Below are positions 34,758 to 42,219 of a DNA stretch of 44,249 bases, piece after piece; within the stretch, counting starts at the first letter, position 1, and every line of letters begins with the position of its first letter. The position numbers were made by a program, and so were the translations under genes. The notes beneath the pieces were generated by a model. That model made no database searches, was not told the origin of the DNA, and was given only the letters and a program-made list of their open reading frames with translations. Location of the stretch: positions 1 to 44,249 of the forward strand of contig PNNC01000158.1 of NCBI GenBank assembly GCA_013824015.1, written 5' to 3'. The DNA is from Polaromonas sp. GTDB lineage: Bacteria; Pseudomonadota; Gammaproteobacteria; Burkholderiales; Burkholderiaceae_C.

Positions 34758-37700
34758 TTGACCATCGCCACACAAAAAATATTCCGCATACGCCGCGAAT
34801 ACAACGCCTGGGTCGCCGACGAGTCCATCGAGGACTACGCGTTGCGCTACACCTCGCGCAGCTTTCGCAAGTGGTCGGAATGGCGCGTGGGCAACACCGC
34901 TTTTGGTGCGGTGTCCTTTCTCGCGCTGGAGGCGATAGGCGGGGCGATTGCGCTGAACTACGGTTTCACCAATGCGCTGTGGGCCATCCTGGTGGTGGGC
35001 CTGATCACTTTCCTCACCGGCCTGCCCATCAGTTATTACGCCGCGCGTTACGGCGTGGACATGGATTTGCTCACGCGTGGTGCGGGCTTCGGCTACCTGG
35101 GGTCCACCATCACCTCGCTGATCTATGCGAGTTTCACCTTCATCTTTTTCGCGCTGGAGGCCGCCATCATGGCGCTGGCGCTGCAGATGTACCTGGACAT
35201 CCCGATTGCCTGGTGTTACGTGATCAGCGCCATCGTGATCGTGCCCATGGTGGTGCGCGGCATCACGCTGATCTCGCGCCTGCAGCTGTGGACGCAGCCG
35301 CTGTGGGGCGTGTTACTGCTTTTGCCTTATCTGGCCGTGCTCTGGAAGAACCCGCAGGCCTTTACCGATTTCACCGGGCTGGCCGGGCGCACCTCGGGCA
35401 GCAGCGAGTTCGATCCGCTGATGTTCGGCGCGGCCGCCACCGTGGCCTTCTCGCTGGTGGTGCAGGTCGGCGAGCAGGTGGACTTCCTGCGTTTTCTCCC
35501 CGAAAAAACCCATGCCAACCGCAAGCGCTGGTGGGCCGCGGTGCTGATGGCCGGTCCTGGCTGGATCGTGCTGGGCATGCTCAAGATGCTGGGCGGCGCC
35601 TTCCTGGCTTTCCTGGTGCTGCAGCATGAGCTGCCGGTGTCCAAGGCGGTGGAGCCAACGCAGATGTACCTGGCCGGCTTTTCCTATGTGTTCACCGACC
35701 CGGCCTGGGTGCTGGCGGCCACCGTGGTGTTTGTGGTCGTGTCGCAGCTCAAGATCAACCTGACCAATGCCTATGCCGGCTCACTGGCCTGGTCCAATTT
35801 TTTTGCGCGGCTGACCCACAGCCATCCGGGCCGCGTGGTCTGGCTGGTGTTCAACGTCACGATTGCGCTGCTGCTGATGACGCTCGGTGTTTTCTCGGCG
35901 CTCGAGAAGGTGCTGGGCCTGTACGGCAATGTGGCGATTGCCTGGGTCGGCGCGCTGGTGGCTGATCTGGTCATCAACAAGCCGCTGGGCCTGAGCCCCA
36001 GGGGCATCGAGTTCAAACGCGCCCACCTCTACGACATCAACCCGGTGGGCCTGGGTTCCATGCTGCTGTCCGCGGTGGTTTCGGTGGTGGCCTACACCGG
36101 CGCACTCGGGCCGCGCGCCGAGGCGTTTTCACCCTTCATCGCGCTCGGCATGGCGCTGCTGCTGTCGCCGCTGCTGGCCTGGCTGACCAAAGGCCGCTAC
36201 TACATCGCGCGCCAGCCCGAACCGATGGGCGCGCCCGGCCAGATGGTGCGCTGCCATGTCTGTGAGAACGCCTTCGAGGCGGAAGACATGGCCAGTTGCC
36301 CGGCCTATGGCGCGCCGATCTGCTCGCTGTGCTGCACGCTGGAGTCGCGTTGCCACGACCGCTGCAAGACACGTTCGCGCGCGGCCGAGCAGGCCGAACA
36401 GTTTCTGCACACCCTGTTGCCGAGCGCGCTGTCGAGCCGTGTCAACTTCCGGGTCGGGCATTACATGGTGGTCACCCTGTCGCTGTGCGCGCTGCTGGCC
36501 ACGGTGATGGGCATGGTCTACACCCAGGAAACCGCCTTGCCGCTTTCTTCCGACCCGCAGGACATGCTGCTGTCGGCCTTCGTGAAGGTGTTTGCGATGC
36601 TGCTGCTGATCATTGCGGTGTGCAGCTGGTGGGTGGTGCTGGGCAGCGAAAGCCGCCGCATGGCGCAGGACGAGTCGAACCGGCAGAACCAGTTGTTGTC
36701 GCGCGAGATCGAGGCGCACCAGCGCACCGACGAAGCGCTGCAGACCGCCAAGGAACTGGCCGAGTCGGCGAACCAGGCCAAGACCCGTTATGTGGCCGGC
36801 ATGACCCATGAGCTGCGCACGCCGCTCAACAGCATCCTTGGCTATTCGCAGATCCTGCTCAAGAGCGAGGCGCTGGCCCACATGCCACGCGAGGCGGTGC
36901 AGACCATCCAGCGCAGCGGCGAACATCTGCTGCAACTGGTGGACGGCCTGCTGGATCTGGCGCGCATCGAGGCCGGCCGGCTGCGTCTCGAGCCGATTCC
37001 GGTGCCGTTGCCGGATTTCCTGGAGGGCCTGGTCAGCATGGTGCGGCCGCAGGCCGAAGCCAAGGGGGTGGATTTTTTCTACACCCACAGCGGCCGCATG
37101 CCGGCCTGGGTGCAGGCCGATGCCAAGCGCCTGCGCCAGATCATCATCAACCTGCTGAGCAATGCGGTGCGTTTCACCGACACCGGCAGCGTCACGCTGC
37201 ATGTGGATTGCCGGCGCGAGGTGATCCGTTTCGAGGTGGTGGATACCGGCATCGGTATTGCACAGCAGGACCAGCAGCGCATCTTCCTGCCCTTCGAGCG
37301 CGGCGCCGCCGGCCGGCGCCGCGGCGATCCCGGCACCGGGCTGGGCCTGACCATCACCGGCCTGCTGACCGCGCTGATGGGCGGCGACCTGTCGCTGCAG
37401 AGCGAGCCTGACAGGGGCAGCACCTTCGGGGTTCGGCTGTACCTGCGCGAGATCGACGACCCGGGCCCGCTGGCCGACCCGCCGCACCAGATTGCCGGCT
37501 TTTTTGGCAAACGCCGCACCCTGCTGGTGGTGGACGACCAGCCGGTGCAGCGCCAGATGCTGGCCGGCATGCTGGCGCCGCTGGGTTTCGAGGTCAAGGA
37601 GGCGGCCAGCGGCCTGGAATGTATCGACAGCCTGAAGGACGGGCTGCCCGACGCCATCCTGCTGGACATCAGCATGGACGACATGGACGGCTGGGAAACC

Positions 37701-38135
37701 GCGGTGCAGATACGCAGCCGGGGTTATGAGCGCGTGCCCATCATCGTGGTGTCGGCCAACGTGTTCGAGAACCAGGCCTCGCGCCTGAAGGCGGCCGGTT
37801 GCCAGGCCTTTGTCGGCAAGCCGGTGCTCGAGTCCGAACTGATGGACGCGCTGCAGCGCCACCTCGGCCTGGAATGGGTGACCTCGGTGGTGTCGCCCGT
37901 GCTGTTGCCGGCCACCGCGGCGGCCGGCGACACCCGGCAGTTGCCCGAGGAAGCCCGCGCCGGCCTGATCCGGCTGGTGCACCTGGGCCATGTGCATGGC
38001 CTGCACCGCCTGCTGGACCGCATCACCGCTGATGACCCGGCCCTGGCCGGGAGCTGTAACCGGCTGCGCGGCTATGTCAGCCGCTGCGAACTCGAACTGC
38101 TGCTGGACCAACTGACGGAGGGTGGTTATGCCTGA
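34758..38135 (+). CDS. NCS1-family transporter fused to hybrid histidine kinase
   Basis: About 1125 residues, numbered from TTG at 34758, which has CGGAGA eight bases upstream; an upstream GTG at 34662 lacks this. Residues 30-480 form a full nucleobase:cation symporter-1 domain with about 12 helices (GNTAFGAVSFLALEAIGG, YGVDMDLLTRGAGFGYLGS). A Cys-rich linker follows at 499-537 (CHVC, CPAYGAPICSLCC, CHDRC), then two helices (about 568-590, 608-628) and a coiled segment. HisKA has His684 (MTHELRTPLNSILGYSQ), the HATPase has NLLSNAV, DTGIGI and GTGLGL, and a receiver has Asp970 and Lys1021. About 80 helical residues end the protein. CbrA is a known analogue, with an SLC5 transporter instead. 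It overlaps its response regulator and is divergent from urtA; the ligand is probably a nitrogenous compound. Confidence 0.93.
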   Translation: MTIATQKIFRIRREYNAWVADESIEDYALRYTSRSFRKWSEWRVGNTAFGAVSFLALEAIGGAIALNYGFTNALWAILVVGLITFLTGLPISYYAARYGVDMDLLTRGAGFGYLGSTITSLIYASFTFIFFALEAAIMALALQMYLDIPIAWCYVISAIVIVPMVVRGITLISRLQLWTQPLWGVLLLLPYLAVLWKNPQAFTDFTGLAGRTSGSSEFDPLMFGAAATVAFSLVVQVGEQVDFLRFLPEKTHANRKRWWAAVLMAGPGWIVLGMLKMLGGAFLAFLVLQHELPVSKAVEPTQMYLAGFSYVFTDPAWVLAATVVFVVVSQLKINLTNAYAGSLAWSNFFARLTHSHPGRVVWLVFNVTIALLLMTLGVFSALEKVLGLYGNVAIAWVGALVADLVINKPLGLSPRGIEFKRAHLYDINPVGLGSMLLSAVVSVVAYTGALGPRAEAFSPFIALGMALLLSPLLAWLTKGRYYIARQPEPMGAPGQMVRCHVCENAFEAEDMASCPAYGAPICSLCCTLESRCHDRCKTRSRAAEQAEQFLHTLLPSALSSRVNFRVGHYMVVTLSLCALLATVMGMVYTQETALPLSSDPQDMLLSAFVKVFAMLLLIIAVCSWWVVLGSESRRMAQDESNRQNQLLSREIEAHQRTDEALQTAKELAESANQAKTRYVAGMTHELRTPLNSILGYSQILLKSEALAHMPREAVQTIQRSGEHLLQLVDGLLDLARIEAGRLRLEPIPVPLPDFLEGLVSMVRPQAEAKGVDFFYTHSGRMPAWVQADAKRLRQIIINLLSNAVRFTDTGSVTLHVDCRREVIRFEVVDTGIGIAQQDQQRIFLPFERGAAGRRRGDPGTGLGLTITGLLTALMGGDLSLQSEPDRGSTFGVRLYLREIDDPGPLADPPHQIAGFFGKRRTLLVVDDQPVQRQMLAGMLAPLGFEVKEAASGLECIDSLKDGLPDAILLDISMDDMDGWETAVQIRSRGYERVPIIVVSANVFENQASRLKAAGCQAFVGKPVLESELMDALQRHLGLEWVTSVVSPVLLPATAAAGDTRQLPEEARAGLIRLVHLGHVHGLHRLLDRITADDPALAGSCNRLRGYVSRCELELLLDQLTEGGYA

Positions 38136-39030
38136 ACGGCTGGAGCCCGGCGACGCCCAGCGCCCGGTGGTGCTGGTGGTGGACGATGCGCCCAGCAGCC
38201 TGGGCATGCTCTGCGACACGCTCGAAGGCGAGGGTTACACCGTGCTGGTGGCGCGCGACGGCGACGCGGCCCTGCAGCGGCTGGAACTGGTGGCGCCGGA
38301 CGCCATCCTGCTCGACGCTGTCATGCCCGGCCTGTCGGGTTTCGAGACCTGCCGGCTGATCAAGGCGAACCCGGCGCTCGCGCACATCCCGGTGATTTTC
38401 ATGACCGGCCTGTCGGAAACGCCGCATGTGCTGGAAGGTTTTGCCTGCGGCGGTGTCGACTATGTGGTCAAGCCGCTGCGCGCCCAGGAAGTGGTGGCGC
38501 GCCTGCACACCCACACGCGCAATGCGCGCATGACGCGACTGGCGCGCGAGGCCGTGGATGTGGCCGGCTTCGGCGTGTTGCTGGTTGATGCGCGTGGCCG
38601 CGTCGCCTGGCGCTCGCCGCAGGCCGCGTTGTGGCTGCAGGCCGTCGATGGTGGCGGGGAGGACGGGCGCCTGCCCGATGCGGTCCACGCCGCGCTCGAC
38701 GGCGGCACCGGCCAGGTGTTCCTGAGCCTGGCAGGCGTGTTTCTGTCGGTGCGCAACATGGGCCGGGTTGGCATGGGCGAAACCATGCTGCTGCTGGAGC
38801 AGCGCAGCGCCAATACCGCCGCGCCCTCGCGCCTGGCCAGCGCGGCGCTGACGCCGCGGGAGACCGAGGTCCTGTCCTGGCTGGCCAAGGGCAAGACCAA
38901 TCGCGACATCGGCGACATCCTGGGCATGAGCCACCGCACCGTGAACAAACACCTGGAGCACATCTTCGAGAAACTGGGGGTCGAGACCCGCGCGGCGGCC
39001 GCGGCGCTGGCGACCGGGCACATGTTCTGA
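38128..39030 (+). CDS. REC-PAS-LuxR response regulator, partner of the NCS1 kinase
   Basis: 300 residues. Receiver domain 13-125 has Asp19/Asp20, phospho-acceptor Asp63 (ILLDAVMPGLSG) and Lys115 (DYVVKPL). A middle region (about 140-225, VAGFGVLLVDARGRVAWRS) looks like a small PAS fold, unusual between REC and HTH. The C-terminal LuxR/NarL helix-turn-helix (about 237-292) has LTPRETEVLSWLAKGKTNRDIG and SHRTVNKHLEHIFEKLGVETR. The ATG at 38128 has GGAGG seven bases upstream and overlaps the kinase stop by 8 bases, so the pair is coupled. It probably binds DNA in the urtA-kinase gap; targets are inferred. Confidence 0.93.
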   Translation: MPERLEPGDAQRPVVLVVDDAPSSLGMLCDTLEGEGYTVLVARDGDAALQRLELVAPDAILLDAVMPGLSGFETCRLIKANPALAHIPVIFMTGLSETPHVLEGFACGGVDYVVKPLRAQEVVARLHTHTRNARMTRLAREAVDVAGFGVLLVDARGRVAWRSPQAALWLQAVDGGGEDGRLPDAVHAALDGGTGQVFLSLAGVFLSVRNMGRVGMGETMLLLEQRSANTAAPSRLASAALTPRETEVLSWLAKGKTNRDIGDILGMSHRTVNKHLEHIFEKLGVETRAAAAALATGHMF

Positions 39031-39100
39031 GCGGCCGCTGCCCGCTGTGGCGTCCGGCATCGCCCCGGTTTGCCGGTTTCATGCATGCAATTGGCCCCTG

Positions 39101-39142
39101 GCCCATGTCAAATGGTCGTTTTCAGCTATCAATTCAGGAGCG
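39101..39142 (+). repeat. stem-loop plus GCTATCAA repeat upstream of dcd
   Basis: GCCCATGTCAAATGGTC forms an imperfect stem and is followed by AGCTATCAATTCAGGAGC. It aligns with the element at 26652-26696 (shared CCCATGTC, ATGG, AGCTATCAA and CAG-GAGC). It lies in the 177-base gap between the response-regulator stop and dcd; nothing else is recognisable there. Confidence 0.65.
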
Positions 39143-39207
39143 AAATGGACTGGCCATCCGGCCCTGGCGGCTTGCCTACAATTCAGGTACACCGAGGAAA
39201 CCACCGC

Positions 39208-39780
39208 ATGAGCATCAAAAGCGACAAATGGATACGCCGCATGGCCGAGACCACCGGCATGATCGAACCCTTCGAGCCGGGCCAGATCCGCGAGAGCGAG
39301 GGCAGGAAGATCATCAGCTACGGCACCAGCAGCTATGGCTACGACATCCGCTGCGCGCCGGAATTCAAGGTCTTCACCAACATCCACAGCACCGTGGTCG
39401 ACCCGAAGAACTTCGACGAAAAGAGTTTTGTCGACTTCCACGGCGACAGCTGCATCATCCCGCCCAACAGCTTCGCGCTGGCACGTACCGTGGAGTACTT
39501 CCGCATCCCGCGCAATGTGCTGACGATCTGCCTGGGCAAGAGCACCTATGCCCGCTGCGGCATCATTGTCAACGTGACACCCTTCGAGCCCGAGTGGGAA
39601 GGGTATGTGACGCTGGAGTTCTCCAACACCACGCCGCTGCCAGCCAAGATTTACGCCGGCGAAGGCTGCGCGCAGGTGCTGTTCTTCGAAAGCGACAAGG
39701 ACGACGTCTGCGAGGTCAGCTACAAGGACCGCGGCGGCAAGTACCAGGGCCAGAGCGGGGTGACGCTGCCCAGGGCCTGA
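39208..39780 (+). CDS. dcd: dCTP deaminase
   Basis: 190 residues, full length. Dcd converts dCTP to dUTP, supplying dUMP for thymidylate synthesis, in the cytoplasm as a trimer. Hallmarks are [43 protein letters not shown] (Ser112, Arg116 and the catalytic Glu137) and [12 protein letters not shown], then the C-terminal [10 protein letters not shown] lid. The ATG at 39208 has GAGG about ten bases before it; an open stretch from 39070 is not conserved-looking. An intrinsic terminator follows. It is a housekeeping gene that marks the end of the amide/sensor region. Confidence 0.97.
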   Translation: MSIKSDKWIRRMAETTGMIEPFEPGQIRESEGRKIISYGTSSYGYDIRCAPEFKVFTNIHSTVVDPKNFDEKSFVDFHGDSCIIPPNSFALARTVEYFRIPRNVLTICLGKSTYARCGIIVNVTPFEPEWEGYVTLEFSNTTPLPAKIYAGEGCAQVLFFESDKDDVCEVSYKDRGGKYQGQSGVTLPRA

Positions 39781-39813
39781 GCACGCGGACGGGGCGCAGG
39801 CTCGAGCACCCCT

Positions 39814-39838
39814 GAGCTGACCTGGTCAGCTTTTTTTT
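39814..39838 (+). terminator. intrinsic terminator after dcd
   Basis: GCTGAC, loop CTG, GTCAGC, then TTTTTTTT. Strong stem directly followed by eight T residues. The rest of the 254-base gap to the next gene (39781-40034) shows no gene. Confidence 0.88.
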
Positions 39839-40034
39839 CACCTCGGTGAGCGGCCCCTGGCCAGAAAACACGTCCGTGGAATCATCCGGCTCCCTCTGAG
39901 AGCGCTGCGAACGCGGAGCGTGAAGTAGTCCTTAGTGTTACCCGGTGGCACAGGTAAACGCGGGTGTAACGAGTCGTAATGCCGTGCTACATTTCCCGGC
40001 GTATTTCCACACAACAAATCTCCAGGGAGTTTTC

Positions 40035-40508
40035 ATGTCCATCCGTTTTTACGCCACGCTTGTGGCCTGCGTCGCCATGACCGGCTGCGCCTCCATCGTC
40101 AACGACTCGACCAACCCGGTGCGCTTCGAGACCTACGGTGCCAACGGCGCCGAGGTCAAGGATGCGGAGTGCAAATACGAGAATGACTACGGCATGCATG
40201 TGGTCAAAACGCCGGCCACTGTCAATGTGCGGCGTTCGTCCAAGGACCTGCAGATCACCTGCGTCAAGGCCGGCGAAGCCGACGGCCGTGGCGTGGCGAT
40301 CTCGCGCGCCAATGCGGGCATGGCGGGCAACATCATTTTCGGCGGCGGCATCGGCGCCATCATCGACCACAACAAGGGCACGGCCTACACCTACCCGATG
40401 TGGGTGCAGGTGGTGATGGGCAAACTGCTCACCTTCGACCGCAAGGCCGACGTCGAAGGCCAGCCTAACCGCGGTGCGGAAGCGCCGGCACCTGTGGCTG
40501 CCAAGTAA
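40035..40508 (+). CDS. hypothetical lipoprotein
   Basis: 157 residues, not assigned to a named family. A lipoprotein signal (MSIRFYATLVACVAMTGC, lipobox MTGC) is followed by ASIVNDSTNPVRFETYGANG, a central beta-rich part with two Cys (AECKY, QITCVK) and a Gly-rich segment GNIIFGGGIGAIIDHNKG that resembles a glycine-zipper turn in small envelope lipoproteins. The ATG at 40035 has AGGGAG before it; the frame is open from 39945 but the earlier part is not signal-like. It probably sits in the outer-membrane inner leaflet or periplasmic face. Its function is unknown. Confidence 0.82.
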   Translation: MSIRFYATLVACVAMTGCASIVNDSTNPVRFETYGANGAEVKDAECKYENDYGMHVVKTPATVNVRRSSKDLQITCVKAGEADGRGVAISRANAGMAGNIIFGGGIGAIIDHNKGTAYTYPMWVQVVMGKLLTFDRKADVEGQPNRGAEAPAPVAAK

Positions 40509-40592
40509 ACCGCTGGTCAGGTCGCCGCGGCGCCGCCTGTGCGGGGGCGCCGCGGCGGGTTCATGGTGTTGGCATCCAACAGGGGGAAAAAA

Positions 40593-41126
40593 ATGAAGTT
40601 ACTGAGACTTGTGTTTGCAGCGGCGGGTGCCGCGCTGGTATTGCACCTGGCAGGCTGTGCCACGGCGGCCTCATCGCAGGCCATGACGGTCAAGGCCGGG
40701 ACCACCGCGCCAGCCCATCCCAAGCTCAAAGGGGCGATCAAGCTTGGTGAGGTCACCGGTGGCCAGGAAACCAACCCCATGTGGAAATCGCAGGTCGATG
40801 CCGCGAGTTTCCGGAAGGCCCTGGAAGACAGCCTGTCGGTCAGTGGTTACCTGGCCACCGATCCCGCAAAGGCCGCGTATGCGGTGTCGGCGAAACTGGC
40901 GGAGCTGGACCAGCCCATGATGGGGTTCACGCTGGACGTGAAGTCGAACGTCGCCTACCAGCTCAGCGGTCCCGGCGTTTCAAAAACCTACCCGGTCAAT
41001 GCGGTAGGCAGCGCCACGGTATCAGACGCTTTTGTGGCGGTGGAACGGCTGCGCCTGTCCAATGAGCGCTCGATTCTTGAAAACATCAGGCAGTTCATCA
41101 ATCAGCTCGCCAGTTTCAGCGACTGA
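40593..41126 (+). CDS. hypothetical lipoprotein
   Basis: 177 residues. The signal MKLLRLVFAAAGAALVLHLAGC ends in a good lipobox (LAGC). The mature part has no known domain that I recognise; notable are PAHPKLKGAIKLGEVTGGQETNPMW, FRKALEDSLSVSGYLA and a final VERLRLSNERSILENIRQFI. The pattern of a modified residue, a short linker and one compact alpha/beta domain is typical of LptE- or YbjN-like small envelope lipoproteins, but no link can be claimed. The ATG at 40593 has AGGGGGA upstream; an ATG at 40563 is less likely. A hairpin terminator follows. It runs in the same direction as the lipoprotein gene before it, 84 bases apart. Confidence 0.82.
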   Translation: MKLLRLVFAAAGAALVLHLAGCATAASSQAMTVKAGTTAPAHPKLKGAIKLGEVTGGQETNPMWKSQVDAASFRKALEDSLSVSGYLATDPAKAAYAVSAKLAELDQPMMGFTLDVKSNVAYQLSGPGVSKTYPVNAVGSATVSDAFVAVERLRLSNERSILENIRQFINQLASFSD

Positions 41127-41132
41127 AAAGGC

Positions 41133-41157
41133 AAAGGGGTTGCATTGCAACCCCTTT
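41133..41157. terminator. hairpin terminator after the lipoprotein gene
   Basis: AAAGGGGTTGCA and TGCAACCCCTTT form a near-perfect stem. The A-rich left and T-rich right ends suit termination in both directions, fitting its place between convergent genes. Confidence 0.75.
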
Positions 41158-41217
41158 GATTCTTGTGGCAACGCCGATGGGCGTCACCGGCGCCAGCCGC
41201 GTCCGGGCTGACGGCCG

Positions 41218-41640
41218 TTATTTCACCAGCAGCACCGGCACGTCGGCATCCGTCACCACGCGCTGGGCCACACTGCCCATCACGGCGCGACCGAGCAGGC
41301 CGTGACCGTGGGTTCCCATGACGATCATGTGGGCCTTTTCGCGCTTGGTGGCGCGCAGGATTTCCGCAGTGGGCGCACCCACGACCCCTGCCGTCTTGAA
41401 GGCAATCTTGTGGCGCTTGAGAAAGCGTTCGATCGGCGCCAGCACTTTTTGCGATTCCTCGGCATGGTAGGCGGCGACTTCAGCGGCGCCGAGCATGCTC
41501 CTGACACGGGCGGGAACCGGTGCCTGGACATTCAGCACGACGACTTCACCGTCAGGGCCGGCCAGGCTCTCATGGGTCACAAGAAAAGCCAGGGCTTTTT
41601 TGGTGTACTTGCTGCCGTCTGCGGCGAAGAGTATTTTCAT
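41218..41640 (-). CDS. universal stress protein, UspA family
   Basis: 140 residues, one Usp domain. Starts MKILFAADGSKYTKKAL and carries the ATP-binding pattern GTHGHGLLGRAVMGSVAQ with VPVLLVK at the end. Usp proteins help survival under stress or low oxygen; ATP-binding members often act as small dimeric sensors. It follows the other usp gene by 24 bases in the same direction, so the two form an operon, and lies downstream of an FNR-type site. The mutual identity of the two is low, so they are not a recent duplication. Confidence 0.93.
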   Translation of the reverse strand: MKILFAADGSKYTKKALAFLVTHESLAGPDGEVVVLNVQAPVPARVRSMLGAAEVAAYHAEESQKVLAPIERFLKRHKIAFKTAGVVGAPTAEILRATKREKAHMIVMGTHGHGLLGRAVMGSVAQRVVTDADVPVLLVK

Positions 41641-41664
41641 GAAGTCTCCTTGGTAATAAAAACG

Positions 41665-42108
41665 TCAGCGTAACACCAGAACCGGGACGCTGCTGTGCGT
41701 CAGCACATGCTGGGTCTCGCTGCCCAGCAGCAGGCGCTTGATGCCCTTGCGTCCATGCGAGGCCATGACGATCAGGTCACATTTGTGTTTTTTGGCGGCC
41801 GCCATGATGGCCTCGGCCACCAGGTCGGAGCGTGTGATGGCAGTCTTGACCGTGACACCAGAGGCCTGGGCCGTCTTCTCGACAGCGTTCACGATGGCCT
41901 GGCCGTCCTCGGCCCACTTTTTCTCGATGCGGCTGACGTCTTCGGTGGAGATCGAGATGCCGCCCTCGAAATAACTCACGGGGTAACGCGGCACGACGTT
42001 GAGCGCAACCAGACTGGCGCCGGTGGCCGCGGCGAGGTCGATCGCGCTACGTACGGCTTTTTTGGAAAGAGCGGAACCGTCGGTGGTGACAAGAATGCGC
42101 TGGTACAT
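41665..42108 (-). CDS. universal stress protein, UspA family
   Basis: 147 residues. MYQRILVTTDGSALSKKAV at the start and ASHGRKGIKRLLLGSETQHVLTHSSVPVLVLR at the end carry the ATP-binding motif of the family. The ATG at 42108 has AAGGAG eight bases before it; the frame is open to 42186 but that part covers the FNR-type site and is not coding. It is the first gene of a two-usp operon. Spacing from the FNR-type box (about 71 bases from its centre to the start) suits an FNR-activated promoter. Confidence 0.93.
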   Translation of the reverse strand: MYQRILVTTDGSALSKKAVRSAIDLAAATGASLVALNVVPRYPVSYFEGGISISTEDVSRIEKKWAEDGQAIVNAVEKTAQASGVTVKTAITRSDLVAEAIMAAAKKHKCDLIVMASHGRKGIKRLLLGSETQHVLTHSSVPVLVLR

Positions 42109-42172
42109 GTCTGACTCCTTGTGAATGTGCTGATCCGGGCGTGAGCTTACGCCCGCCCCCGCCTGTGCTGCG

Positions 42173-42186
42173 TTGATCCATGTCAA
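42173..42186. promoter_or_regulatory. FNR/Anr-type box between usp and ccoI
   Basis: TTGATCCATGTCAA matches TTGAT-N4-ATCAA with one mismatch. The box centre is at 42179.5. On the minus strand a TAAGCT hexamer (42149-42144) sits where an FNR-activated -10 should be, giving a transcript start near 42138 before the usp gene. For ccoI the predicted start would fall at the ATG itself, so activation of usp is the better fit. Confidence 0.65.
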
Positions 42187-42219
42187 GTGAGGCCACTCGG
42201 ACGCTGGTTAGCCTTGGGC

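Noticed and set aside
36129-38219. 696-residue minus-strand frame opposite the kinase half of the NCS1 fusion.
   Set aside because: Antisense shadow rich in His, Gln and Ala, without any recognised domain.
39945-40034. Upstream extension of the lipoprotein at 40035.
   Set aside because: It would bury the lipoprotein signal; the ATG at 40035 has AGGGAG and a clean lipobox.
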